A stretch of 64,000 bases of DNA from an uncultured Granulosicoccus sp. (GTDB lineage Bacteria > Pseudomonadota > Gammaproteobacteria > Granulosicoccales > Granulosicoccaceae). The notes under the pieces were generated by a model. It saw only the letters and a program-made list of their open reading frames with translations. It ran no database searches and had not been told where the DNA came from. Every line of letters begins with the position of its first letter. Positions within the stretch are counted from its first letter, which is position 1. Shown piece after piece: positions 53,914 to 62,157 of this stretch. Both the position numbers and the translations under genes were made by a program. The DNA lies in NCBI GenBank assembly GCA_947499955.1, contig CANMQI010000011.1, positions 62,001 through 126,000 on the forward strand, read 5' to 3'.

Positions 53914-54245
53914 TTCTGTCTCCTTGCTAATGGATCAATCGAGAAACAAAGGTGATACTCAGAGTCTGCGTGTGCACATCTGACGAACTCGTTGAGTATC
54001 ACCTTGTTTCCCGATCGGCCCACCAGGCGCCGATGCGATAATAATCCGCAACTTGTTTCATGTTGCTGCCTGGTACTTTGAATCCGAGACTATTGAACAG
54101 TTTCGTCTCCATACCCTTATATGTATCATAGAAACACGTCGATAAAGATGACTGTTACTGCAAGCCGAAAACCGGGAACAAATTGATCAGGCATGAGGTA
54201 ATGTCCCGCCCTGCATCAATCCTGTATTTCAACCGGGAGATGTCC
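53914..54245. other. Divergent sia promoter region
   Basis: No gene is supported in this gap between siaB (leftward) and the small exported protein (rightward). It contains the inverted repeat at 53943-54010 and an AT-rich stretch (about 54100-54140) that probably contains promoter elements of the rightward genes. Confidence 0.5.
53943..54010. repeat. Long inverted repeat in the sia intergenic region
   Basis: Left arm 53943-53961 (GAAACAAAGGTGATACTCA) and right arm 53993-54010 (TGAGTATCACCTTGTTTC) are complementary along 18 bases with a single extra A in the left arm; the loop is 31 bases. It begins 30 bases upstream of the siaB start, so it falls in the untranslated leader or promoter of the siaB-siaC-cyclase operon. 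Possible roles are a regulator site, a leader RNA structure or the ends of a decayed small element. Confidence 0.8.
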
Positions 54246-54638
54246 ATGAACAAGCTGCATTCATTTGCTTCAGCGAGCATCATTGTTTTCGGACTTGTAT
54301 CGCCAGCAGCAAACGCCGCGAGACTATCGACAGCGCTGCAAGTCGAACTTCAGACAGCCATGTTGAGCTATAACGACTCCATTCTGAGTGAAGGCGAATA
54401 CCACTACCTGGATACAAAGACAGACACCATGCGTGTCATCTACCCGGCCAACGCCCATCCATTCATCGTCATGTTGGGGGACAACTATTTTGTCTGCTCC
54501 GAATTCATCGACGAGAATGGATACTCCATTACTGCCGACTACCTGGTCATCCCCATCGAGGGGCAATACACGGTTGTGCAAATGATCATCGATGACCGGG
54601 AGTCACTGACCCAGGCGATGAAAAAGGCTGGCAGATAG
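54246..54638 (+). CDS. Small exported protein of unknown function beside siaA
   Basis: Exported protein of 130 residues with a signal peptide (about 1-24, VSPAANAARLS). The mature part (about 105 residues) reads as an alpha/beta domain with LQVELQTAMLSYNDSILSEG, HYLDTKTDTMRVIYPANAHP, VMLGDNYFVCSEFIDENGYS and ADYLVIPIEGQYTVVQMIID. I do not recognise a family. It lies 14 bases before siaA on the same strand and so is probably cotranscribed. An attractive inference is that it touches the periplasmic part of SiaA. ATG at 54240 is an alternative start. Confidence 0.78.
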   Translation: MNKLHSFASASIIVFGLVSPAANAARLSTALQVELQTAMLSYNDSILSEGEYHYLDTKTDTMRVIYPANAHPFIVMLGDNYFVCSEFIDENGYSITADYLVIPIEGQYTVVQMIIDDRESLTQAMKKAGR

Positions 54639-54652
54639 CCTCAAGACTGTAG

Positions 54653-56248
54653 ATGGAGTTATCCGGCGCCGTGTATTCACTGTTCAGACGTCATATATTC
54701 TTCAAATATATTCTGGCCACGCTCCTGCTCGGCATTCTCGGCAATGCACTGGTTTTATTGTTCTATCTTCAATACCGTCGAGCTGACCAGACCGGACAGG
54801 TGGCCGCCGAGATTGCAACGGTTGCCAATCGACTGGCACGACCCGCCTCCGTTCTTGTAGACAGTGGTGATATCGCACAGTCACGCGAGTTACTGTCGAT
54901 CTTCGCCGCCTACCCCTATGTCATCTGTGTCGACCTGCAGCTCGATGCCAGCCTGCCGCCTGATGTATCGTGGCCGGTGATAGGGTGCACAGGAATAAGA
55001 AGGACCGGGCGAGATCTTGAAGTCAATCTGCCCCGAATCGGTTCTGCGGCCGTAATGCATGTTCGAATCGATACGGCCATTCTGGGAAACAGACTGAGAA
55101 ACGAGTTCCTGGTACTGGTCATACTGGGTACAGTCGGTGGCCTGGCTCTGACCCTGGCGGGCATCGTGGCCTTTCTGTGGTTCATCAATCGCCCATTGAA
55201 ACTGTTGCTGACTGCCATCGAGCACTTCGAGCAGAACGATATTCCACAGCACGTCGACTATCGGTCCGAGGATGAAATCGGCAAAGTCGTCAGTAGTTAC
55301 AACTCCATGCTGGATCGGGAAATCGAGCGAGTCTCCGAAATTCGGGAGGCGCACAACTCCATTCTCGATAGTGTCACCTATGCCACACGCATACAGCACG
55401 GATTGCTTCCAACCCCTGGCCAGCTGACGGCGGCCTTTTCGGAATACGCCGTACTCTGGCAGCCGAGGGATCTGGTGGGCGGCGACATCTACTGGATCAA
55501 TACGCGTGAACAGGGAACCACCATCGCCATTCTGGACTGCACAGGCCACGGTGTCCCCGGCGGTTTCATGAGCATGCTGGCGATTGCATCGCTGGAGAGA
55601 ATACTCTCGGAGGATGACAGTCTGACGCCAGCCGCCATCCTGACCCGCCTGAGCGATCTGACCAAGGGGCTGTTGAATCAGAATTCGACAGATGCCCGAT
55701 CCAATGATGGGATGGACGCGGCAATATGCATGATCGAAAAGGGGTCACGCAGCGGCGTTTTCGCAGGTGCGCACTTGTCGCTGACGATCTGCTCGAACCA
55801 CGGGATGAGGCGAATTCGCGGCGATCGAATCAGCCTGGGTTATGTGGAGACACCCATCAATCCGCGCTTCCAGGAAACGCGGTTTCCCCTGACAGAGGAC
55901 AGTAGCCTGTTTCTTCACACCGACGGCATCACCGATCAAGTGGGCGGTCCACGGGGCATTGCCTTCGGCTACAGGCGGTTCGCCAGCGTCATCGAACAGA
56001 ACCACGGGCGCAGCCTGGTACACATTGCCGACACGCTTGAACGTACGGTTGAAGGCTATGCGGCTGGCGAGCCACGACGAGATGACCTCACCGTCATCGC
56101 CTTCAAGCCTCGCACGCCTGACACGCCTGACACGCCTGACACGCCTGACACGCCTGACACGCCTGACACGCCTGACACGCCTGACACGACCAGGCTAGGC
56201 GACGAGACGGATAGTCTGTCAGGAGCAGAAGGCGGCCGCCAGCGGTAA
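54653..56248 (+). CDS. siaA: SiaA-type membrane PP2C phosphatase (HAMP-SpoIIE)
   Basis: Membrane phosphatase of 531 residues: TM1 (about 14-40), a short periplasmic part (about 41-145), TM2 (about 153-178), HAMP (180-235, with SEDEIGKVVSSYNSMLD) and a cytosolic SpoIIE/PP2C domain (about 255-490) with VGGDIYWINT, LDCTGHGVPGGFMSMLAIAS and LHTDGITDQVGG carrying the metal-binding Asp residues. It should dephosphorylate SiaC and so turn on the downstream cyclase. The periplasmic part is smaller than in Pseudomonas SiaA, so the signal may differ. The protein ends in eight TPD repeats and a polar tail, unlike the family end. Confidence 0.9.
   Translation: MELSGAVYSLFRRHIFFKYILATLLLGILGNALVLLFYLQYRRADQTGQVAAEIATVANRLARPASVLVDSGDIAQSRELLSIFAAYPYVICVDLQLDASLPPDVSWPVIGCTGIRRTGRDLEVNLPRIGSAAVMHVRIDTAILGNRLRNEFLVLVILGTVGGLALTLAGIVAFLWFINRPLKLLLTAIEHFEQNDIPQHVDYRSEDEIGKVVSSYNSMLDREIERVSEIREAHNSILDSVTYATRIQHGLLPTPGQLTAAFSEYAVLWQPRDLVGGDIYWINTREQGTTIAILDCTGHGVPGGFMSMLAIASLERILSEDDSLTPAAILTRLSDLTKGLLNQNSTDARSNDGMDAAICMIEKGSRSGVFAGAHLSLTICSNHGMRRIRGDRISLGYVETPINPRFQETRFPLTEDSSLFLHTDGITDQVGGPRGIAFGYRRFASVIEQNHGRSLVHIADTLERTVEGYAAGEPRRDDLTVIAFKPRTPDTPDTPDTPDTPDTPDTPDTPDTTRLGDETDSLSGAEGGRQR
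56113..56186 (+). repeat. 9-bp tandem repeat encoding (TPD)8 at the end of siaA
   Basis: Eight near-perfect copies of ACGCCTGAC encode Thr-Pro-Asp repeats after the phosphatase domain. The unit is a multiple of three, so slippage changes tail length but keeps frame. The copies are identical at every codon, a sign of recent expansion. Confidence 0.93.
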
Positions 56249-56326
56249 ACCTGCGCTGGAGTCCGGCCTGCATTCGTGTAGAGTTGTGCACAACCCGCAA
56301 AACAGACAACGGAGAACAACAATTTC

Positions 56327-57544
56327 ATGGAAAGCCTGCTGACTCTGGTCATCTCCTTCGGCATCCTCATGGCCTTCGCTCTGGTGGTGTTCTGCGTGAT
56401 CAAGTGGTGGAACATGCCCGTCATCGGCGTTACACCGGTGTCGCTGTTCACGTTCATCGCCATTCTGTTCACATCGGGCCTGGATGTCGGGCTGATCATG
56501 TTCCCGCTCGGGGAATTTCCGGTATACGCCGATACCGCCAGCGCTCCGGAGTACGGCTTCACCAATCCATTGGCCATCGAATTCGGCTTCTGGGGCTTTC
56601 TCATCTGGGCCTTCTATTTTCTCACCAGCTTCTATTTCTGTGTCATCGAGCCCAAGGTCAGGTTCTTTGAAATCCCGCTGGTGAAGTTGCTCAACAATCT
56701 GGTGATCATCGGCACCTGCGCCTTCACGGCCAGCCTCTTTCTGGTCTACCTGCCCTCCTACATCCCCGAGATCGGCGACGGAGAAAGCGTGGTGACCACG
56801 TTCTACGTCATTGTATTCTGTGTCATCCTGGCAGCCGCCTACTCCAGTACCGATATCAAGTTCGTCAAGATTCTCAGTGTAGGCTCCACATTCCTGTTTG
56901 GCGCACTCATCATCCTGATGTGGGCATCCGGCTCCATCGGACTGGGAGAGATGGGCGCCAATATCAGCATGCTCGGTGGCTACTTCACCAATCTGCACAA
57001 GTTTGTCATCCCGATCAACGCCTATCACGAGTTCTACCTGTTCTGGTGGTTCGCCTGGTCCATCATGATCGGTCAGTTCACGTCGCGTTTCGTCGGTGGC
57101 ATGCGAACCCAGTACCTGTTGCTGGCCCTGCTGGTCATCCCGTCCATCCCGCTCGGTATCTGGTTCTCCATCCTGTATCACTTCAGCGCCAATGAGATCA
57201 GCACCACCGGTTTGCTGAATGCGGCCATGATCGTCGTCGGCGTGACCTTCGTGATCAACTCGCTCGACAGCCTGATCCGGCTCTACTCCGACAATCTGTC
57301 GATCACGACGGAACGCTTCGGCAAACTGCCCTACATCGCCGGCAATGTTGCGGTCCTGTTCAGTCTGACGCTGCTCTTCCAGAGTCAGTGGTTGCAGATT
57401 CAGTGGATTGGTGCGGTGGTCGTCGGCATCTACCTGGCCTGCGTGATTTTCATCTTTGCCACGAAACGTCGGGAGGTCATGTCATTGACATCTTCCCCAA
57501 CCGAAAATACCCTCGACTTTTCCAGAATCGATTCCGTTCACTGA
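56327..57544 (+). CDS. Divergent BCCT-like membrane transporter next to phaC
   Basis: Membrane protein of 405 residues with about eleven hydrophobic segments. It resembles BCCT carriers in outline: a PEYGFTNPLAIEFGFWGFLI block, the Trp-rich YLFWWFAWSIMIGQFTSRF (compare [20 protein letters not shown] in the full-length BCCT of this window) and VTFVINSLDSLIRLYS matching the SSDSAS-type segment. The FWGVAEP motif is replaced by LIMFPLGEFPVYAD and the protein is about 130 residues shorter than standard, so substrate and coupling probably differ. It lies 94 bases upstream of phaC on the same strand, which suggests a link to polyester or carbon storage. Confidence 0.8.
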   Translation: MESLLTLVISFGILMAFALVVFCVIKWWNMPVIGVTPVSLFTFIAILFTSGLDVGLIMFPLGEFPVYADTASAPEYGFTNPLAIEFGFWGFLIWAFYFLTSFYFCVIEPKVRFFEIPLVKLLNNLVIIGTCAFTASLFLVYLPSYIPEIGDGESVVTTFYVIVFCVILAAAYSSTDIKFVKILSVGSTFLFGALIILMWASGSIGLGEMGANISMLGGYFTNLHKFVIPINAYHEFYLFWWFAWSIMIGQFTSRFVGGMRTQYLLLALLVIPSIPLGIWFSILYHFSANEISTTGLLNAAMIVVGVTFVINSLDSLIRLYSDNLSITTERFGKLPYIAGNVAVLFSLTLLFQSQWLQIQWIGAVVVGIYLACVIFIFATKRREVMSLTSSPTENTLDFSRIDSVH

Positions 57545-57638
57545 CATTTCACAAGGAAGGCTCAGGGAACGCCATGAACCAACGGAGCCAGGACCTGTTC
57601 CGGCTTTTCGTCTCAGATACTGAAAGGATTGATAGTCC

Positions 57639-59450
57639 ATGACTGACAAGCAAGCAAGCAACACGGAGCAGCCCGATCCGGAGGCGGTTCTGCAACAGAT
57701 GAACGAGGTGGCACAGCAGAGCCAGCGAGCCCTGCAGGCTTTCTGGGAGCGCCAGACAAAGGAATCGGCCTCTGGCGGATTTTCGATCATGGATTCCAAC
57801 TCCATCAGTAATGCCTTTGCCGACTGGTCAGTCAAGCTGATGCAGGATCCGGCAAAACTGGTCGAGTCCCAGTTCAACTACTGGCAGGAGCAGATGAAGG
57901 TCTGGCAGAGCTTTGCCACACGGGCAGCCGGCGGAAAAGCCGAACCCGGTGCACAACCCGAGCCGGGCGATCGACGATTCAAGGACCCGGCCTGGAACGA
58001 GGACATGGTGTGCGACTACATGAAACAGTCCTACCTGGTATCGGCCAAATGGCTGCAGGGACTGGCCCACAACACAGACAGCCTCGGTCCGAAAGAACAG
58101 GAACGAGTGGACTTCTATACCCGGCAGTTCATTTCAGCCCTGTCTCCGTCGAATTTCGCCCTGACCAACCCGGCCGTGTTGAAAAAGGCACGGGAAACCG
58201 GCGGACAGAGTCTGGTTGAAGGGCTCAAGCACATGCTGAGCGATCTGGAAAAAGGTCGCGGGCAGCTGAAGATCAGCATGACTGACGAGGCCGCCTTCGA
58301 GGTCGGTACCAACGTGGCCACCACGCCCGGCGAGGTGATCTTCCAGAACGAGCTGATGCAGCTGATTCAGTACAACCCCACCACGGACAAGGTCTACAAG
58401 CGCCCGCTGTTGCTGGTGCCACCCTGGATCAACAAGTTCTACATTCTCGACCTGCAGCCCAAGAACAGCTTCATCAAGCATGCCGTTGACCAGGGGCACA
58501 CGGTGTTCATCGTGTCCTGGATCAACCCTGACGAGAGTCTTGCTCACAAGAGCTTCGATGACTACATGAACGACGGCCCGCTGGCCGCTCTGGACGCCAT
58601 CGAGCAAGCCACCGGCGAGAAGAGTGTCAATATTCTGGGCTTCTGCATCGGCGGCATTCTGGTCAGTTCCACACTGGCCTACCTGGCGGCCAAGGGACAA
58701 TCGGCTCGCGTTGCCTCGGCCACCTTCCTGACATCCCTGTTCGATTTCAAGGAAACCGGTGAAGTCTCGGTTTTCATCGATGACGATCAGGTTGCACAGA
58801 TCGAGAAACACGTTCAGGAAAAAGGCTATCTGGAAGGCAGCCACATGGCCAACATGTTCTCGATGATGCGTGAGAACGATCTCATCTGGTCATTTGTGGT
58901 CAACAACTACCTGCTGGGACGTGAGCCAATGGCATTCGATCTGCTGTACTGGAACGGCGACTCGACCCGCCTGCCGGCAACCATGCTGTTGTTCTACCTC
59001 AGGGAAATCTATCAGCAGAACCTGCTGCGTGAACCGGGAGGCATCAGCATGGCCGGTACCCCCATCGATCTGCGCTCGATAGAGACTCCGACGTATTTCA
59101 TGGCCGCCAAGGAAGATCATATCGCGCCGTGGCAGAGCTGCTATCCCGGCACGCAGTTGCTGTCCGGCAAGAACCGCTTCATCCTCGCAGCTTCAGGCCA
59201 TATTGCAGGGGTGGTCAACCCTCCGGCTGCAAAGAAATACGGGCACTGGACCAACAACAGCCTGCCCGAGAGCCCGACCGAGTGGCTGGAGAAGGCGGAC
59301 TGGCACGAAGGTTCCTGGTGGACGGACTGGTACCGCTGGCTGTCTCGCAAGAGCGGCGCCAAGGTAGCTGCCCGTACGCCGGGCGACGGCAAGCTCAAGC
59401 CGATTGAAAGCGCCCCTGGAAGCTACGTACGTATCAGGGCCAGCGAGTAA
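57639..59450 (+). CDS. phaC: Class I poly(3-hydroxyalkanoate) synthase
   Basis: Polyhydroxyalkanoate polymerase of 603 residues that joins (R)-3-hydroxyacyl-CoA into storage polyester on granules. The lipase-like box reads GFCIGG with the catalytic Cys336; Asp493 (KEDHIAPW) and His521 (ASGHIAGVVNPP) complete the triad. VPPWINKFYILDLQPKNSF and TVFIVSWINPD are typical class I blocks. The length and the N-terminal helical region fit class I (short-chain monomers, no PhaE/PhaR partner). No phaA, phaB or phasin gene lies in the window. A strong hairpin follows. Confidence 0.96.
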   Translation: MTDKQASNTEQPDPEAVLQQMNEVAQQSQRALQAFWERQTKESASGGFSIMDSNSISNAFADWSVKLMQDPAKLVESQFNYWQEQMKVWQSFATRAAGGKAEPGAQPEPGDRRFKDPAWNEDMVCDYMKQSYLVSAKWLQGLAHNTDSLGPKEQERVDFYTRQFISALSPSNFALTNPAVLKKARETGGQSLVEGLKHMLSDLEKGRGQLKISMTDEAAFEVGTNVATTPGEVIFQNELMQLIQYNPTTDKVYKRPLLLVPPWINKFYILDLQPKNSFIKHAVDQGHTVFIVSWINPDESLAHKSFDDYMNDGPLAALDAIEQATGEKSVNILGFCIGGILVSSTLAYLAAKGQSARVASATFLTSLFDFKETGEVSVFIDDDQVAQIEKHVQEKGYLEGSHMANMFSMMRENDLIWSFVVNNYLLGREPMAFDLLYWNGDSTRLPATMLLFYLREIYQQNLLREPGGISMAGTPIDLRSIETPTYFMAAKEDHIAPWQSCYPGTQLLSGKNRFILAASGHIAGVVNPPAAKKYGHWTNNSLPESPTEWLEKADWHEGSWWTDWYRWLSRKSGAKVAARTPGDGKLKPIESAPGSYVRIRASE

Positions 59451-59457
59451 TTCTCGC

Positions 59458-59486
59458 CCGCCCCGTTGCAGGTATTGACGGGGCGG
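59458..59486. terminator. Hairpin between convergent phaC and DUF3299 genes
   Basis: Perfect 9-base stem CCGCCCCGT / ACGGGGCGG with an 11-base loop in the 38-base gap between two convergent genes. Probably terminates in both directions; no T-run is present. Confidence 0.6.
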
Positions 59487-59488
59487 TA

Positions 59489-60064
59489 TCAGCGGCTATA
59501 CGGCAGTACTTCCTCCACTTCCAGCTTGTAGCCCGCTTCGGCCAGATCACTATTGACCGTCACCGCACGCAGGATTCCTACGGCCCAGATGGGGTCGTAG
59601 GGGCTGCTCAACTCGATGGCTGTGCCCGAATCCGCATACACCACCTGATTGGCCGGTGGCGGTGGCGTGTGAATACAGGCGCCCATATAGGGCACCAACA
59701 GGAATTCGCTCATCTTCATCTGCCCGTCGAAATCCAGCGGCGTCACATAGGCAGGCAGCTTCACCCGCTTGCCATCGAGCGACTCGACAACCGGCGCATA
59801 CTCGAAAGCGGCCCGCAGCTCTTCCAGACGCGCATTCGACTCATCGCTGCCATCAAGCAATTTATCGATCTCCTCCTGCGTCATCGTGTCAAAGGGATTC
59901 TCCGGCTGCTTGAAATCAGCGGGTATGAGGTCTTCCCAGTTCAGTTCGATCAGCTCGCTACTGGCCTTGTCATCCGAAGATGACCACCAGCCAGCGCGAG
60001 CGGTAAGGGTCACGGCCAGCATGGAGAACATGGCTGACAGCAGGGCAATCTTGAGTATTTTCAT
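59489..60064 (-). CDS. Exported DUF3299 protein of the zinc locus
   Basis: Exported protein of 191 residues: a signal peptide (about 1-24, LTARAGWW) and a DUF3299 domain with LPAYVTPLDFDGQMKMSEFL, LVPYMGACIHTPPPPANQVV and a C-terminal strand-rich end (AGYKLEVEEV). The Cys-x-His-x-P-P-P-P segment is the hallmark and may bind metal. The family is found next to DUF2796/ABC zinc loci; its action is unproven. Start at 60064 (MKILKIALLS). It is the last gene of the operon. Confidence 0.88.
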   Translation of the reverse strand: MKILKIALLSAMFSMLAVTLTARAGWWSSSDDKASSELIELNWEDLIPADFKQPENPFDTMTQEEIDKLLDGSDESNARLEELRAAFEYAPVVESLDGKRVKLPAYVTPLDFDGQMKMSEFLLVPYMGACIHTPPPPANQVVYADSGTAIELSSPYDPIWAVGILRAVTVNSDLAEAGYKLEVEEVLPYSR

Positions 60065-60113
60065 TAGATCCTGTTTCCTGTTTATTATCGAGGCTTGTTG
60101 AATGGCAACCCTG

Positions 60114-61367
60114 TCAGAGTCGTTGTGCCATGCCATCGGCCAGTGATTTACGATAAGCGCTGAAGGCAGGCAACAGACCAGCCAGCAAACCGGCGGCGAC
60201 GATAGACGCCAGTATCAGCAAGTCGCTCCTTCCCGGCAACGCCAGCGCCACGCTGATGCCGTAACGATGCTGCAACCATTGTCCGCCCACCAGCGTCAGC
60301 AGATAATGCAGTGCCAGCCCCAACACCACACCCACGATCGTCAGCAGGGTGGATTCGATGCACAGCAGTAGAAACACATGCAGAGGTCTGGCGCCTGCCG
60401 AGCGCAGAATGGCCATTTCCCGACGGCGTTCATTGAGCCCTGCCAGCAGCACACTGACCAGGTTGATCAGGCCGCAGACCACCACACTGACCGAGACGAT
60501 GAACAGGGCATTCTCGGCCACGCCGACCAGCCCCCATAGTTCCTGCAAGGCGACGCCGGGGAGAATGGCCAGCAACGGCTCTGCTGTATAGGTATTGATG
60601 GCGCGTTGTTCACGGAACACCGTGCCACGCGACTTCAACCCGACCAGCAGTGCCGTGACGGCCGTGGGCTCGAGCTGCATGGTTCGAATGGTATCGGCAC
60701 TGGTGCCCTCCCCGCGCACCTTGGTGCCGCTCCGCCAGTCTACATGCATGGCTTCGATACCCTCCAGGCTGACATGCACGGCTCGGTCTACCGGTGTTCC
60801 GGTACGCGCCAGTATGCCGCTGACCTTGAACGGTTGCTGATCGTGCTCCATCAGCCCTACATTACCGGTGCCGTGTGCCACCACGATGGACTGACCCAGT
60901 GAATAGCCGAGTTGTTCGGCGACCTCACTACCGATGACGGTGTCGAAGACATCATCGAACTGCCGGCCTTCTGTCAGTATCAAGGAGCGTTCGTCGCCGT
61001 AGCGGAAATGCTCGAAGAAACGGTTGTCGGTACCGACCACCCGGAACCCCTGGTGCGAATCGCCCAGAGACAGAGGTACCAGCCAGTCGACAGCGGGGCG
61101 TTGCTCGATATCCTGAACGCTTTCCCAGCTGATGTTGTTGGTGGCATTGCCGATGCGAAAGACCGAATACAGCAGCAACTGGACCGCACCACTACGCGCC
61201 CCCACGATCAGGTCGGTTCCAGACACCGTCTGGGTGAAACTCGAACGCGCGTCCCGCCGTATTTTCTCGACCGTCAGAATCAGCGCCACGCTCATCACGA
61301 TGGCCAGTATCGCCAGCAATGCGGTAGGCCACCGGTTACGGAGACTTTTCCAGGCTATTCCGAACAT
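60114..61367 (-). CDS. FtsX/MacB-type ABC transporter permease
   Basis: Permease of 417 residues with the MacB/LolC layout: one N-terminal membrane segment (WPTALLAILAIVMSVALILT), a large periplasmic domain (about 45-265) and three C-terminal segments in the FtsX domain (LIVSVSVVVCGLINLVSVLL region, then SAGARPLHVFLLLCIESTLL, then LLAGLLPAFSAYRKS). Such permeases move or extract substrates on the periplasmic side rather than forming a classical channel. The start lies one base after the ATPase stop, so the two are translationally coupled. In Zrg-type loci it is thought to help zinc uptake. Confidence 0.92.
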   Translation of the reverse strand: MFGIAWKSLRNRWPTALLAILAIVMSVALILTVEKIRRDARSSFTQTVSGTDLIVGARSGAVQLLLYSVFRIGNATNNISWESVQDIEQRPAVDWLVPLSLGDSHQGFRVVGTDNRFFEHFRYGDERSLILTEGRQFDDVFDTVIGSEVAEQLGYSLGQSIVVAHGTGNVGLMEHDQQPFKVSGILARTGTPVDRAVHVSLEGIEAMHVDWRSGTKVRGEGTSADTIRTMQLEPTAVTALLVGLKSRGTVFREQRAINTYTAEPLLAILPGVALQELWGLVGVAENALFIVSVSVVVCGLINLVSVLLAGLNERRREMAILRSAGARPLHVFLLLCIESTLLTIVGVVLGLALHYLLTLVGGQWLQHRYGISVALALPGRSDLLILASIVAAGLLAGLLPAFSAYRKSLADGMAQRL

Positions 61368-61368
61368 G

Positions 61369-62118
61369 TCAGCCGGCCTCCCTCAGATCGTGTTCCCGGA
61401 TCGTCGACCCGGCCGAATTGATCTGTCCCAGATCAACCTGTCGGTCAAAACCACTGGCCAGGGTTTCGTCATGGCTGACAAACAGCAGACTGGAACCTGC
61501 CGCTGCCACTTCGTCGAACAGCAAACCGATGAAGGCCTGCTGCGCATCCCGGTCCAGCGCCGAGGTGGGCTCATCGGCAATGATCAGTGACGGACAACCG
61601 ATCAGCGCCCGCGCAACGGCCACCCGCTGCTGCTGCCCCACACTGAGTTGCATGACCGGGCGTTCAAGAATGTCGGACGGCAACTGCATACGCTGCAGCA
61701 GCCGTTCGGTTTCCTGCCGCAGGGACGCCCCGCTTTGCAATGCCTGGCTTCGCCGGCGCTGCGAGAAACGGCACGGCAACTGAACGTTCTCGGCCACCGA
61801 CAGGAAGGGCAACAGATTGAATTGCTGAAACACCAGACCGAGATGATCGGCGCGAAAGCGGTCTCGTTGACGCCCCTCGAGTGCCTGCAGGTCGGTACCG
61901 TCAACCGTGATACGGCCCTGCTGCGGCAGAATCACCGCAGACACCAGACTGAGCAAGGTGGTTTTCCCGGAGCCTGAAGGGCCACGCAGAAACACGCGCT
62001 CGCCAGCGGCGATGGCAAAGTGATCGATGGCGATGACCGGCTGGCTCTGGCGAGGCCAGGTGAAGCTCACCTGGTCCATCTCCAGAATCGGCGAGCGTGT
62101 AGCTCCAGATTCGTTCAT
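61369..62118 (-). CDS. ABC transporter ATPase (LolD/MacB type)
   Basis: ATPase of 249 residues. Walker A GPSGSGKTTLL, Q-loop LGLVFQQFNLLPFL, signature LSVGQQQRVAVARALI, Walker B LIIADEPTSALD and the switch His (VSHDE) are all present. It belongs to the LolD-like group that pairs with FtsX-type permeases, here the next gene. It probably drives zinc acquisition together with the ZrgA-like protein encoded 39 bases upstream. Confidence 0.94.
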   Translation of the reverse strand: MNESGATRSPILEMDQVSFTWPRQSQPVIAIDHFAIAAGERVFLRGPSGSGKTTLLSLVSAVILPQQGRITVDGTDLQALEGRQRDRFRADHLGLVFQQFNLLPFLSVAENVQLPCRFSQRRRSQALQSGASLRQETERLLQRMQLPSDILERPVMQLSVGQQQRVAVARALIGCPSLIIADEPTSALDRDAQQAFIGLLFDEVAAAGSSLLFVSHDETLASGFDRQVDLGQINSAGSTIREHDLREAG

Positions 62119-62157
62119 GTTGAATACTCTTTCGAAGGTGCTGAAGCCAGGTCAAGC

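Noticed and set aside
56219-57181. Open frame of 320 codons on the - strand opposite the BCCT-like gene
   Set aside because: Asp/Glu/His-rich mirror of a membrane protein gene, no start signal and no family signs.
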